From Clostridia bacterium (lineage in GTDB: Bacteria; Bacillota_A; Clostridia; Christensenellales; Borkfalkiaceae), in NCBI GenBank assembly GCA_017399665.1, contig JAFQBR010000173.1, positions 1 through 16,270 on the forward strand: a stretch of DNA of 16,270 bases, read 5' to 3'. Under the pieces are notes generated by a model that did not search any database, was not told where the DNA came from, and saw only the letters and a list, made by a program, of their open reading frames with translations. The first letter of the stretch is position 1; each line of letters begins with the position of its first letter. The position numbers and the translations under genes are program-made. Of the stretch, positions 6,461 through 13,797 are shown in pieces.

Positions 6461-7351
6461 ATGGTAAAAGGAAGACAAAAATTATCCAAAAGCATATTCT
6501 TGCTAGTCGGATTTCTTTTAATGCTTGTTTACACAGTAAGCTTTTTAGTCCCCGTATTTTGGTCTGTTATGACCTCTACGAAAACAGAGATTGATTTTAT
6601 GATCAACAAATTTGGTTGGCCGGATACAAAAGCTAAGGATTACTGCTTTTACGAAAATTACGTATATGCTTTCAATAATATAAAAATTAAAGTTAAAGGG
6701 ATTGGCACTTTTAATACTATAGGTATGCTTTACAACTCAATTTGCTATTCAGTTATTGCAACTATTATGCATACCCTTACACCATGTATTGCGGCATACG
6801 CCGTTGCAAAATACAACTTTAAGTTCGGTAAGTTTATGTATACAATCGTTATAGTTACAATGGTACTTCCTATCGTTGGTAACCTAGCGTCTAGTATTCA
6901 AATGGCAAAATGGGTTGGCACGTACGATAACTTCTGGGGTATCGCGATAATGAAGGGCGGATTTTTAGGAACAAACTTCTTAATTTTCTACGCCGCATTC
7001 AAATCACTACCCAACGACTTTAAAGAAGCAGCCGAAATAGACGGCGCTTCACAGCTTCAGATATTATTAACTGTTGTACTACCTCTTGTTAGAACTACAA
7101 TTAGCGCTATCGCGCTATTGTCTTTCATCGGTTATTGGAACGATTATACAACGGCTCTTATTTATATGCCAAGTAGGCCCACTATTGCATACGGCTTATA
7201 TACTTTTACACGTACTAGTACGAACGAATCAAGTTTCGTTACGAAGCATGTTGCCGCGTGTATGATGGTTACTTTACCAATATTCATCGTCTTCTTGTTG
7301 TTCAAAGATAAGCTTATTGGCAACATGGCAGTCGGTGGCATAAAAGGATAA
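6461..7351 (+). CDS. Sugar ABC transporter permease, MalG/LplC/UgpE type
   Basis: The 296-residue inner-membrane protein starts at ATG 6461, with AGGAGGG ending seven bases before it; an in-frame TTG at 6443 overlaps the upstream gene and is rejected. Membrane segments include SIFLLVGFLLMLVYTVSFLV (11-30). The EAA loop at about 189-209 (EAAEIDGASQLQILLTVVLP) is close to canonical, with the conserved EAA, D-G and L-P residues. The gap after the first permease is only 10 bases, indicating translational coupling. Together they form the CUT1 membrane unit. No ATP-binding subunit follows, so the transporter probably uses a shared MsmK/UgpC-like ATPase encoded elsewhere, as is common in Bacillota. 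Confidence 0.9.
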   Translation: MVKGRQKLSKSIFLLVGFLLMLVYTVSFLVPVFWSVMTSTKTEIDFMINKFGWPDTKAKDYCFYENYVYAFNNIKIKVKGIGTFNTIGMLYNSICYSVIATIMHTLTPCIAAYAVAKYNFKFGKFMYTIVIVTMVLPIVGNLASSIQMAKWVGTYDNFWGIAIMKGGFLGTNFLIFYAAFKSLPNDFKEAAEIDGASQLQILLTVVLPLVRTTISAIALLSFIGYWNDYTTALIYMPSRPTIAYGLYTFTRTSTNESSFVTKHVAACMMVTLPIFIVFLLFKDKLIGNMAVGGIKG

Positions 7352-7368
7352 TTTATTAGGAGGAAAAT

Positions 7369-10300
7369 ATGAAAAAAATCAAAGCACTCAAAACATCCTT
7401 TGTTTTGGCGCTTGTAGCATCTGCTGTTTGCGGTTTTTCCACATGGCAGAGCGGACCGGTAAAAGCGATTGAATCAGCAGAGCAGTTATTTGTTGAAGCA
7501 TCGGGAGTAACCATTACGCAAGATGCAGAAGCGCCAGATACCTTCCTTGATTACAAAGGAAATACCGTAGCGCGCGATTTCGACCTTGGAATGAAGGGTA
7601 CGCTATTATCAACTAGCGCAATTGGTTCAAGTGTTCAGCTTGCTCCCACCTTCTCAGGCGATTTCAGTATGACTTTCCGTGCATATTCAGACGTAAACTT
7701 TGGTTCAGATAATCCAAATGAATTCAACGTTTATTCATACGTAATGACACCTTATGCAGATCTTCGTGAAATATCATTTATTTTTGAAGATTCAACAGGA
7801 AAGAAATTCACAATAGCAATCGCAGCAGGCGAAAAATACAACGTTATTACTCCCGCTGCAAGAGTTATTACGGGTAAGACGGCATTCGGCTATCACTACC
7901 TAAACGACGCAACTATGGAAAATAACACACCCGCGCAAAATGCCGGTGGTTACTTTACTAGAATAGGCGGAACAACCTTCTGTAACGTTGCAAGAACGGG
8001 CGGTAAGCAGTTAAGTTCTAAATCACACCCACTTACCTTTGGTTTTGATGCCGACACAATGGAAGTTTACGTTATTCACTACGGCACTACCGTTGAAAAG
8101 GTTGAACGCAGACTAGTTGCTGACCTAGATGATACAGCAGCTATGGGGCTTTCTTCTATCACTTCATTTGAAGACTATAAGGTAACGGTACAGTTTACTG
8201 ATATTTCTATCGGTAAAGACGCTAACGTAATTATTTATGACGTTAACGGTCAAAGCCTAGAAGGCACAAAGTTTACCGATAACGAAGGTCCTGTAACCAG
8301 CGTTAAAAAAGCACACGACGCAGTAAAGGGTGAAAAATATCTTTTACCCACACCTAGCGCATTCGACCTATTAGAAGGCAAGCTAGCTTATAACGGCGAA
8401 GTAAGCGTAAATGGTGGCGCATATAAGGTTTATTCAGCAGACAACGCAGTTACTACAACTTGGAGCGAAGGCTGCTACTTTATCCCAGATAGCGTAGGCG
8501 AATATACTGTTTCATATACCGCAAAGGACGGAAAAAACAACGTAGGTACAGCAAAAACCTTTACCGTTAACGCAGTAGAAGAACTTCCTGAATATTCATT
8601 CAAGGTTGTTGAAGGCAACTATGAAGCTTTAGAAAGATCAAGCGTAGTTTACGGCGCAGGCGCAAACTTTACACTTTATCCTGCACAGTTTTTAAGCAGT
8701 TTAATTAGCGGTAAGGGCGTAAGCCAAGCTCAAGTAACCCTACTTAAGGGCGGTGCTGTTTACGAAGGAATTAATAACCTTATCATTAATGACGCGCAAG
8801 AAGTAGAATTACAAGCTGGTGAATATAAGCTAGTATATTCATTTGTTGGTTATCCCGAACTTATGAAGAAGGAATACACTTTCTCTGTTTCTGAAAGCGC
8901 TCCTATTTTCAACTTCACAAACGCAGTTCCCGGCTTAGTTGAATCAGGCACGGAATTTACAGTTCCAAAGGCAACTGCAGTTATTGGCGAAACAAAAACG
9001 CTAGCAAGCGCTTCTCTTTACGATCCTAACGGTGCTTTAGTTGCTTTAAGCAATAACAAAGCAATGATAGATAAGATTGGTTACTATAAGATTACATACC
9101 GCGCAAGACTAAACAACGTAGCATACTCTTACGACGTTTACTTTAACGCAGCATATTCTACAAACAATGCCTTTATTGCAGACGGTGAAACAGTTATTGC
9201 TCAGCGTGGCGATAGTGGTAATTTAACGGTTGAAAAGATAGGCGGTATTAAGCTTAACTACTTTGCACCCGACAAATATGCAACTTATTCAAAAACTATC
9301 GATTTAAGCAAGCTTAACCCTGATGAACCTTTTATTAAAGTAATGGTTCTTCCCAAAAAGATTGGCACGTTAGATTTCTGGCAATACACAATTCGTTTAA
9401 CAGACGTAAATAATGCTAAAAACTACGTTGATATCGTAGTATTCAAGGGCAGCTGGGGTAATGCTTATTCATACGTAAAAGCGGGCGGTTCTAACCAAAA
9501 ACCCGGCGGATGGGAAATGGGTAAATTCCTAACAAGCTTTAATGCTGGTACTCCTATCTTATACAGCTTTACAGGCGAAGCTTCTTCAGGTACTGAACAA
9601 ATTGAATTATTCTACGACTATGCAGATCAATCTATTTCAGTAGGCAACATCAAACGTCCCGGTTACGTATACGATGATGAAGTTGCCGACCTAGACGGTA
9701 CTGATTGCTTTAGCGAAAACTACCTATTTGGTGGCTTTAGCACAGGCGAAGTTTACTTAAGCATTGCAGTTCAAGAAATGCAAATTGACGAAGCAGTATT
9801 GCTTGTAACCGAAGTTAACGGTATCAACCTTTCACAAGAATGGATTGATGATAAGGCTGCTCCTCAAATTGGTATAGATACGTTAGGCTATGCAGAAAAC
9901 GCATTACCTTTAGGTCTTGTAAACGTTGCATATCCCATATTTAATGCAAGCGCATTTGACAGCGCAGACGGAAAAACAAACGTAAGCGTTAAGATTTACA
10001 GAGATTATCAAACACTTAACCAATTAGAAATTGCACCTGTTGACGGTAAGTTTACACCTCCTACGGTAGGTGAGTACACTATTGTTTACAGCGCAACGGA
10101 CAAATCTGGCAACAGAAACACTAAAGAAATTAAGGTTAGTGTTGTTGATGCTCTTGAAGCATTCACTTATGCGTTCAATAAACCCTTAGATATCGAATAC
10201 AGCCTTGGCGAATACTTATATATTTCACAAGGTGTTGCAGAAGGCGGTTCAGGTAAGGCTTTAGCACAGGTTAGTGTAATTGCTCCTAACGGACAGGTAA

Positions 10301-13300
10301 TTGAAAAGCCCAACGGAACTCTTGTTGATCAAGAAGGAACGTACAAAGTTCAAGTTAAGTTTACAGACTTCCTTGGACGTGAATACACAGAAATTTATTC
10401 TATTAACGCTCAGTTAAGTAATGCTCCTATCCTTTACGAAGTAAGCTTACCTGCAGCAATGGTTAACGGAGTTACCTATACGCTTCCCGATTTTGAAGCA
10501 TCTGATTATTCAACAGGTAGCTATCAAGAACCCACAAAATCAATCAAGGTAATTTACAACGGTGTTGAAAGCGTTTTAGGCGCAGACAGAAAGTTCACAC
10601 CCAATGTTGCAAATCACCAAGACGAAATTCAAGTTGTTTACAGCGCAACAAACGCAAACGGCATTAGCACAAGTTATACTTACAAAGTAAAAGGTCTAGT
10701 TGTAACAAACGACGCAGGTATTGATATGTCTGCATACTTTGCATTAGATAACATGACAGCAGGTGAAAAGACCGCTTCTTACGTTGAGTTTGATACAAAA
10801 ACCGACGGTGCAGGCTTAACCTTTGTTAACCCCTTAATTGCAAGTAACTTAGCTCTTGAAGTTTACGTACCCAAGGCAAAGAACAACTTTAACTCTTTAA
10901 CAATAACCTTAACGGACGTTGAAGATAAGAACAACGCAATAAGCTTTACAATCGTTAAAAACAATTCAAAGGTAAATTACAGTTTCCTTGATTGTGAAGG
11001 CGAAAGATTTGAAATTGCTGGTAACTTCTTCGATTTAACATCTTACGGTTTATCAGTAAGCTTTAACAACACAAGTAAATTCCTATTTGACCGTAACGCA
11101 AACAAGAACTTACTAAAAGTTAAAACTAACGTAGAAGGCGAAGCATTTGAAGGCTTTGCTAGCGGTAAGGTTTACCTTTCAATGAAGTTAAACGGTGTTG
11201 AAGGGGCATCAGCAGTACGCGTAATGTTAATCGGTAACCAATACTTCTCTAACATTACAGCAGACAGAGTATTACCTCAAATTCAACTAAATTCATTCAT
11301 ACCTCGTACTACCGAAGTAAACGTACCTTTCACAGTACCTTCTGCAATTGCAGCTGACGTACTTTCAGCAGAAGTAACCTTAAGCGTTAAGATTACAAAG
11401 GGCTCAAAGACTATTTACGAAGGCGCTATCGATAAAGATTACACCTTCACACCTACGGACTACGGTAACTACAAGATTGCATATACTGCAAAAGCAGGTG
11501 GTAGATCAGCTACTTCTTCATACTTTATAAGTGTTAAGGATAGAATTAAACCCACCATGACTTTAAGCGGTAGCAAGCCCACAACCGGTAAGGTTGGTCA
11601 AGCAATCAATCTTCCCACAGTAACAGTTTCTGATAACTATTCAGAAAATATGAGAGTTTGGATTTATATTACCGAACCTACTGGAAGAATGATTACTTTA
11701 GAAGAGGGCGCAACCTCTTACGTACCCACAATGAAGGGTAAGCACAGAGTAAGCTACTACGTATGCGACGAATATGCAAACTACGTTTACGAAAAATTCG
11801 TTATAACGGTACTATCAGGAGGCATTATGAAAAATATTACTAAAATTTTAATATCAGTATTATTATTGTCCGTAATGCTATTTTCTACAATCGCTTGTGG
11901 ACAAAAGAACCCCAATCCTAACGACTCAAGTAGTAGTAGCTCACAGGGTGGCGGTGATATAGTTACTCCACCTGTAGTAGACGTTGAAACAGACGTTGAC
12001 CTAGTTAAAGACGGTAAAACGGATTATATTATCGTTATACCTGCAGCAGCAGATGCTAACGAAAGAACGGCATCACGTGAATTACAAACCTTCTTTGAAG
12101 AAGCAACAGGTATTAAGCTTCCCATTAAAACAGACGCTGGTTTAGTTTTTAATTCTAAAGCAAAACATCTATCAATCGGTAACACAACGATACTTGCTAG
12201 TAGCGGTGTAAAAATTGATTACAGCGAACTTGGCAGAGCAGGCATCAAGCTTGTTACCAAGGGTAGCACGGTAATTATGGCTGGCGCAACAACCGAAGGT
12301 TCATTATACGCTACTTACGAATTCCTAGAAAGAACTTTAAACTTTGAAGTTTACGGCACAGATGAAATTTATATTGATCATGACGTTAAAAATCTTAAAT
12401 TAAGAGAATTTGACGTAATGGAAGTTCCCACCTTTGAAAGACGTTCAGTTGGTCTTTACACATACTCTAAGGATAAAACCTTTAGAAACCGTATGCGTCA
12501 AGACTTATACGACGGCGGTTGGATTACTTGGTCACACTCTTTCTTTAAGATTTTACCCAAGGAAAATTATTTCTCTGAACACCCTGACTGGTACAGCCCA
12601 AGAGGCGATCAACTTTGTGTAACAAACGAAGAAATGATAGCTGAATTTACCAAAAACGTTATCGCAATGGTAAAAGCTAACCCCGATTACGGTTACATTC
12701 ACCTAGGTCAAGAAGATACAGGTACTTACTGTGATTGCGTTAACTGTTCAGCTGTTGCCAAGAAGTACAAAAACAGCGGTCTTATGATGCACTTTGTAAG
12801 CAAGGTAGCAGACGGCGTTCAAGCATACATTGATGAATATGAACCCGGCAGAGTATTCTATCTTGCAACGTTCGGTTATCAAAAGACTCAAGAAGGTCCT
12901 GCAAACTACGTTAACGGTCAATGGGTAGCTATTGACGAAACAGTATTGCCAAGACCTAACGTAATGGTAATGTTAGCGCCCATCTACGCATGTAGCGCGC
13001 ACTCACACAAGGCAGAATGTAACAAAGAACTAGAAACCATTTTCGGTAGCTGGATGGCTGTTGCTAAGGGACAAATCATGATGTGGATTTACAACAAGAT
13101 TTTCTGTGACTACTTCATTCCCTTTAACAACTTCTCTACATTTGTAAACTACTATGAATATCTTGATGAAGAAATCGGAACTTATTCTGTATATCACCAA
13201 GGTAATAAGGAAACTGCAGCTGGCGGTATGGAAGAGCTTAAATGCTACGTACAGGCTAAATTAATGTGGGACAGAACACTTAATATGGACGACCTTATTG

Positions 13301-13782
13301 ATGACTTCTGCGAACATTATTACCGTGATGCAGGCGTTTACTACCGTGAATATTACGATTTAATAAGAATGAGCTACGAAAAGTGGATGGTTGAATACGA
13401 TTTACACTGCTATAACAACACAAGCACTTCACAGGAAGTAACCTCATATAACCCCAATGCTACAAAATATTGGACGGAAGATTTACTTACTCAAATGGAA
13501 GGATTATTCCAAAAAATGATGGATAGCATTGAAAAGTATAAAACAAGCGATCCAGAACTATACGAAAAACTAGATTCTCGTATTAGAAAAGAACGTTTAA
13601 CAGTAAGATATTTATACTTAAGATTCTACATGGATTACCTTTCTTACGAAAAGGCAACCGAATGGGTAAACGACTTTGAAACAGTTTGCGCAATGCACGG
13701 TATTGATAAATGGCGTGAAATTTCAGGCGCAAACCTACCGGCACTTCTAGACGAATGGCGTCTTGAAATATCTAAGAAATAA
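7369..13782 (+). CDS. Giant secreted multi-domain protein fused in frame to a DUF4838 lipoprotein
   Basis: The frame is open for 2137 codons after AGGAGG at 7356-7361. Residues 1-33 form a secretion signal (positive start, FVLALVASAVCGF core, likely cut after PVKA). Three beta-rich, possibly LamG/concanavalin-like modules lie at about 75-290, 610-815 and 1115-1292; they share segments such as YTIRLTDVNNAKNYVDIVVF and LTITLTDVEDKNNAISFTIV. Between them lie eight Ig-like domains (about 305-402, 407-508, 512-594, 829-928, 930-1014, 1018-1108, 1298-1390, 1391-1482), several with the GEYTVSYTAKD-type strand. The last Ig-like domain ends naturally at VITVL (1482); a Ser codon TCA (11815-11817) then stands where a stop is expected, and a complete lipoprotein gene follows from 11827. 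No sortase motif precedes the junction. A role in glycan binding at the cell surface is inferred from architecture and operon position; no catalytic motif is visible in residues 1-1482. Confidence 0.8.
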   Translation: MKKIKALKTSFVLALVASAVCGFSTWQSGPVKAIESAEQLFVEASGVTITQDAEAPDTFLDYKGNTVARDFDLGMKGTLLSTSAIGSSVQLAPTFSGDFSMTFRAYSDVNFGSDNPNEFNVYSYVMTPYADLREISFIFEDSTGKKFTIAIAAGEKYNVITPAARVITGKTAFGYHYLNDATMENNTPAQNAGGYFTRIGGTTFCNVARTGGKQLSSKSHPLTFGFDADTMEVYVIHYGTTVEKVERRLVADLDDTAAMGLSSITSFEDYKVTVQFTDISIGKDANVIIYDVNGQSLEGTKFTDNEGPVTSVKKAHDAVKGEKYLLPTPSAFDLLEGKLAYNGEVSVNGGAYKVYSADNAVTTTWSEGCYFIPDSVGEYTVSYTAKDGKNNVGTAKTFTVNAVEELPEYSFKVVEGNYEALERSSVVYGAGANFTLYPAQFLSSLISGKGVSQAQVTLLKGGAVYEGINNLIINDAQEVELQAGEYKLVYSFVGYPELMKKEYTFSVSESAPIFNFTNAVPGLVESGTEFTVPKATAVIGETKTLASASLYDPNGALVALSNNKAMIDKIGYYKITYRARLNNVAYSYDVYFNAAYSTNNAFIADGETVIAQRGDSGNLTVEKIGGIKLNYFAPDKYATYSKTIDLSKLNPDEPFIKVMVLPKKIGTLDFWQYTIRLTDVNNAKNYVDIVVFKGSWGNAYSYVKAGGSNQKPGGWEMGKFLTSFNAGTPILYSFTGEASSGTEQIELFYDYADQSISVGNIKRPGYVYDDEVADLDGTDCFSENYLFGGFSTGEVYLSIAVQEMQIDEAVLLVTEVNGINLSQEWIDDKAAPQIGIDTLGYAENALPLGLVNVAYPIFNASAFDSADGKTNVSVKIYRDYQTLNQLEIAPVDGKFTPPTVGEYTIVYSATDKSGNRNTKEIKVSVVDALEAFTYAFNKPLDIEYSLGEYLYISQGVAEGGSGKALAQVSVIAPNGQVIEKPNGTLVDQEGTYKVQVKFTDFLGREYTEIYSINAQLSNAPILYEVSLPAAMVNGVTYTLPDFEASDYSTGSYQEPTKSIKVIYNGVESVLGADRKFTPNVANHQDEIQVVYSATNANGISTSYTYKVKGLVVTNDAGIDMSAYFALDNMTAGEKTASYVEFDTKTDGAGLTFVNPLIASNLALEVYVPKAKNNFNSLTITLTDVEDKNNAISFTIVKNNSKVNYSFLDCEGERFEIAGNFFDLTSYGLSVSFNNTSKFLFDRNANKNLLKVKTNVEGEAFEGFASGKVYLSMKLNGVEGASAVRVMLIGNQYFSNITADRVLPQIQLNSFIPRTTEVNVPFTVPSAIAADVLSAEVTLSVKITKGSKTIYEGAIDKDYTFTPTDYGNYKIAYTAKAGGRSATSSYFISVKDRIKPTMTLSGSKPTTGKVGQAINLPTVTVSDNYSENMRVWIYITEPTGRMITLEEGATSYVPTMKGKHRVSYYVCDEYANYVYEKFVITVLSGGIMKNITKILISVLLLSVMLFSTIACGQKNPNPNDSSSSSSQGGGDIVTPPVVDVETDVDLVKDGKTDYIIVIPAAADANERTASRELQTFFEEATGIKLPIKTDAGLVFNSKAKHLSIGNTTILASSGVKIDYSELGRAGIKLVTKGSTVIMAGATTEGSLYATYEFLERTLNFEVYGTDEIYIDHDVKNLKLREFDVMEVPTFERRSVGLYTYSKDKTFRNRMRQDLYDGGWITWSHSFFKILPKENYFSEHPDWYSPRGDQLCVTNEEMIAEFTKNVIAMVKANPDYGYIHLGQEDTGTYCDCVNCSAVAKKYKNSGLMMHFVSKVADGVQAYIDEYEPGRVFYLATFGYQKTQEGPANYVNGQWVAIDETVLPRPNVMVMLAPIYACSAHSHKAECNKELETIFGSWMAVAKGQIMMWIYNKIFCDYFIPFNNFSTFVNYYEYLDEEIGTYSVYHQGNKETAAGGMEELKCYVQAKLMWDRTLNMDDLIDDFCEHYYRDAGVYYREYYDLIRMSYEKWMVEYDLHCYNNTSTSQEVTSYNPNATKYWTEDLLTQMEGLFQKMMDSIEKYKTSDPELYEKLDSRIRKERLTVRYLYLRFYMDYLSYEKATEWVNDFETVCAMHGIDKWREISGANLPALLDEWRLEISKK
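7591..11244 (+). repeat. Three divergent copies of a beta-rich module within the giant protein
   Basis: Coding copies lie at about 7591-8238, 9196-9813 and 10711-11244. They share a central strand pair (residues 134-150, 672-691 and 1176-1194) and a late strand ending VYLSI/VYLSM in copies 2 and 3. Copies 1 and 2 are each followed by three Ig-like domains and copy 3 by two, so the larger unit (module plus Ig-like domains, about 500 residues) has been repeated. Identity is low, so the duplication is old. Fold assignment to LamG-like is tentative. Confidence 0.55.
11817..11822 (+). promoter_or_regulatory. Internal ribosome binding site deciding the nested start
   Basis: AGGAGG sits four bases before the ATG at 11827, inside the long open frame. 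The same arrangement, a stop overlapping the site as TAAGGAGG, occurs between the two permease genes (6448-6455). Here the triplet is TCA, one base from TAA or TGA. Confidence 0.75.
11827..13782 (+). CDS. DUF4838 lipoprotein with GH20b-like N-terminal domain (nested start in the long frame)
   Basis: From ATG 11827, with AGGAGG at 11817-11822, the protein has 651 residues. It starts with a lipoprotein signal (SVLLLSVMLFSTIAC, lipobox Cys24) and a Ser-rich linker. Residues about 65-185 resemble the GH20b/alpha-glucuronidase N-terminal fold that often precedes glycosidase barrels. Residues about 195-460 match DUF4838: HLGQEDTG (292-299) followed by C302, C304 and C307, and a later IYACSAHSHKAEC segment (C389, H392, H394, C398) that could bind metal. 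The rest is helical, with aromatic-rich stretches. DUF4838 proteins have TIM-barrel similarity to glycosidases, but I know of no settled activity. The protein should sit on the outer face of the membrane beside the binding protein and act on, or bind, the imported glycan. Independent initiation here is very plausible even though the reading frame continues from upstream. Confidence 0.8.
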   Translation: MKNITKILISVLLLSVMLFSTIACGQKNPNPNDSSSSSSQGGGDIVTPPVVDVETDVDLVKDGKTDYIIVIPAAADANERTASRELQTFFEEATGIKLPIKTDAGLVFNSKAKHLSIGNTTILASSGVKIDYSELGRAGIKLVTKGSTVIMAGATTEGSLYATYEFLERTLNFEVYGTDEIYIDHDVKNLKLREFDVMEVPTFERRSVGLYTYSKDKTFRNRMRQDLYDGGWITWSHSFFKILPKENYFSEHPDWYSPRGDQLCVTNEEMIAEFTKNVIAMVKANPDYGYIHLGQEDTGTYCDCVNCSAVAKKYKNSGLMMHFVSKVADGVQAYIDEYEPGRVFYLATFGYQKTQEGPANYVNGQWVAIDETVLPRPNVMVMLAPIYACSAHSHKAECNKELETIFGSWMAVAKGQIMMWIYNKIFCDYFIPFNNFSTFVNYYEYLDEEIGTYSVYHQGNKETAAGGMEELKCYVQAKLMWDRTLNMDDLIDDFCEHYYRDAGVYYREYYDLIRMSYEKWMVEYDLHCYNNTSTSQEVTSYNPNATKYWTEDLLTQMEGLFQKMMDSIEKYKTSDPELYEKLDSRIRKERLTVRYLYLRFYMDYLSYEKATEWVNDFETVCAMHGIDKWREISGANLPALLDEWRLEISKK

Positions 13783-13797
13783 AAATTGGAGGAATTT

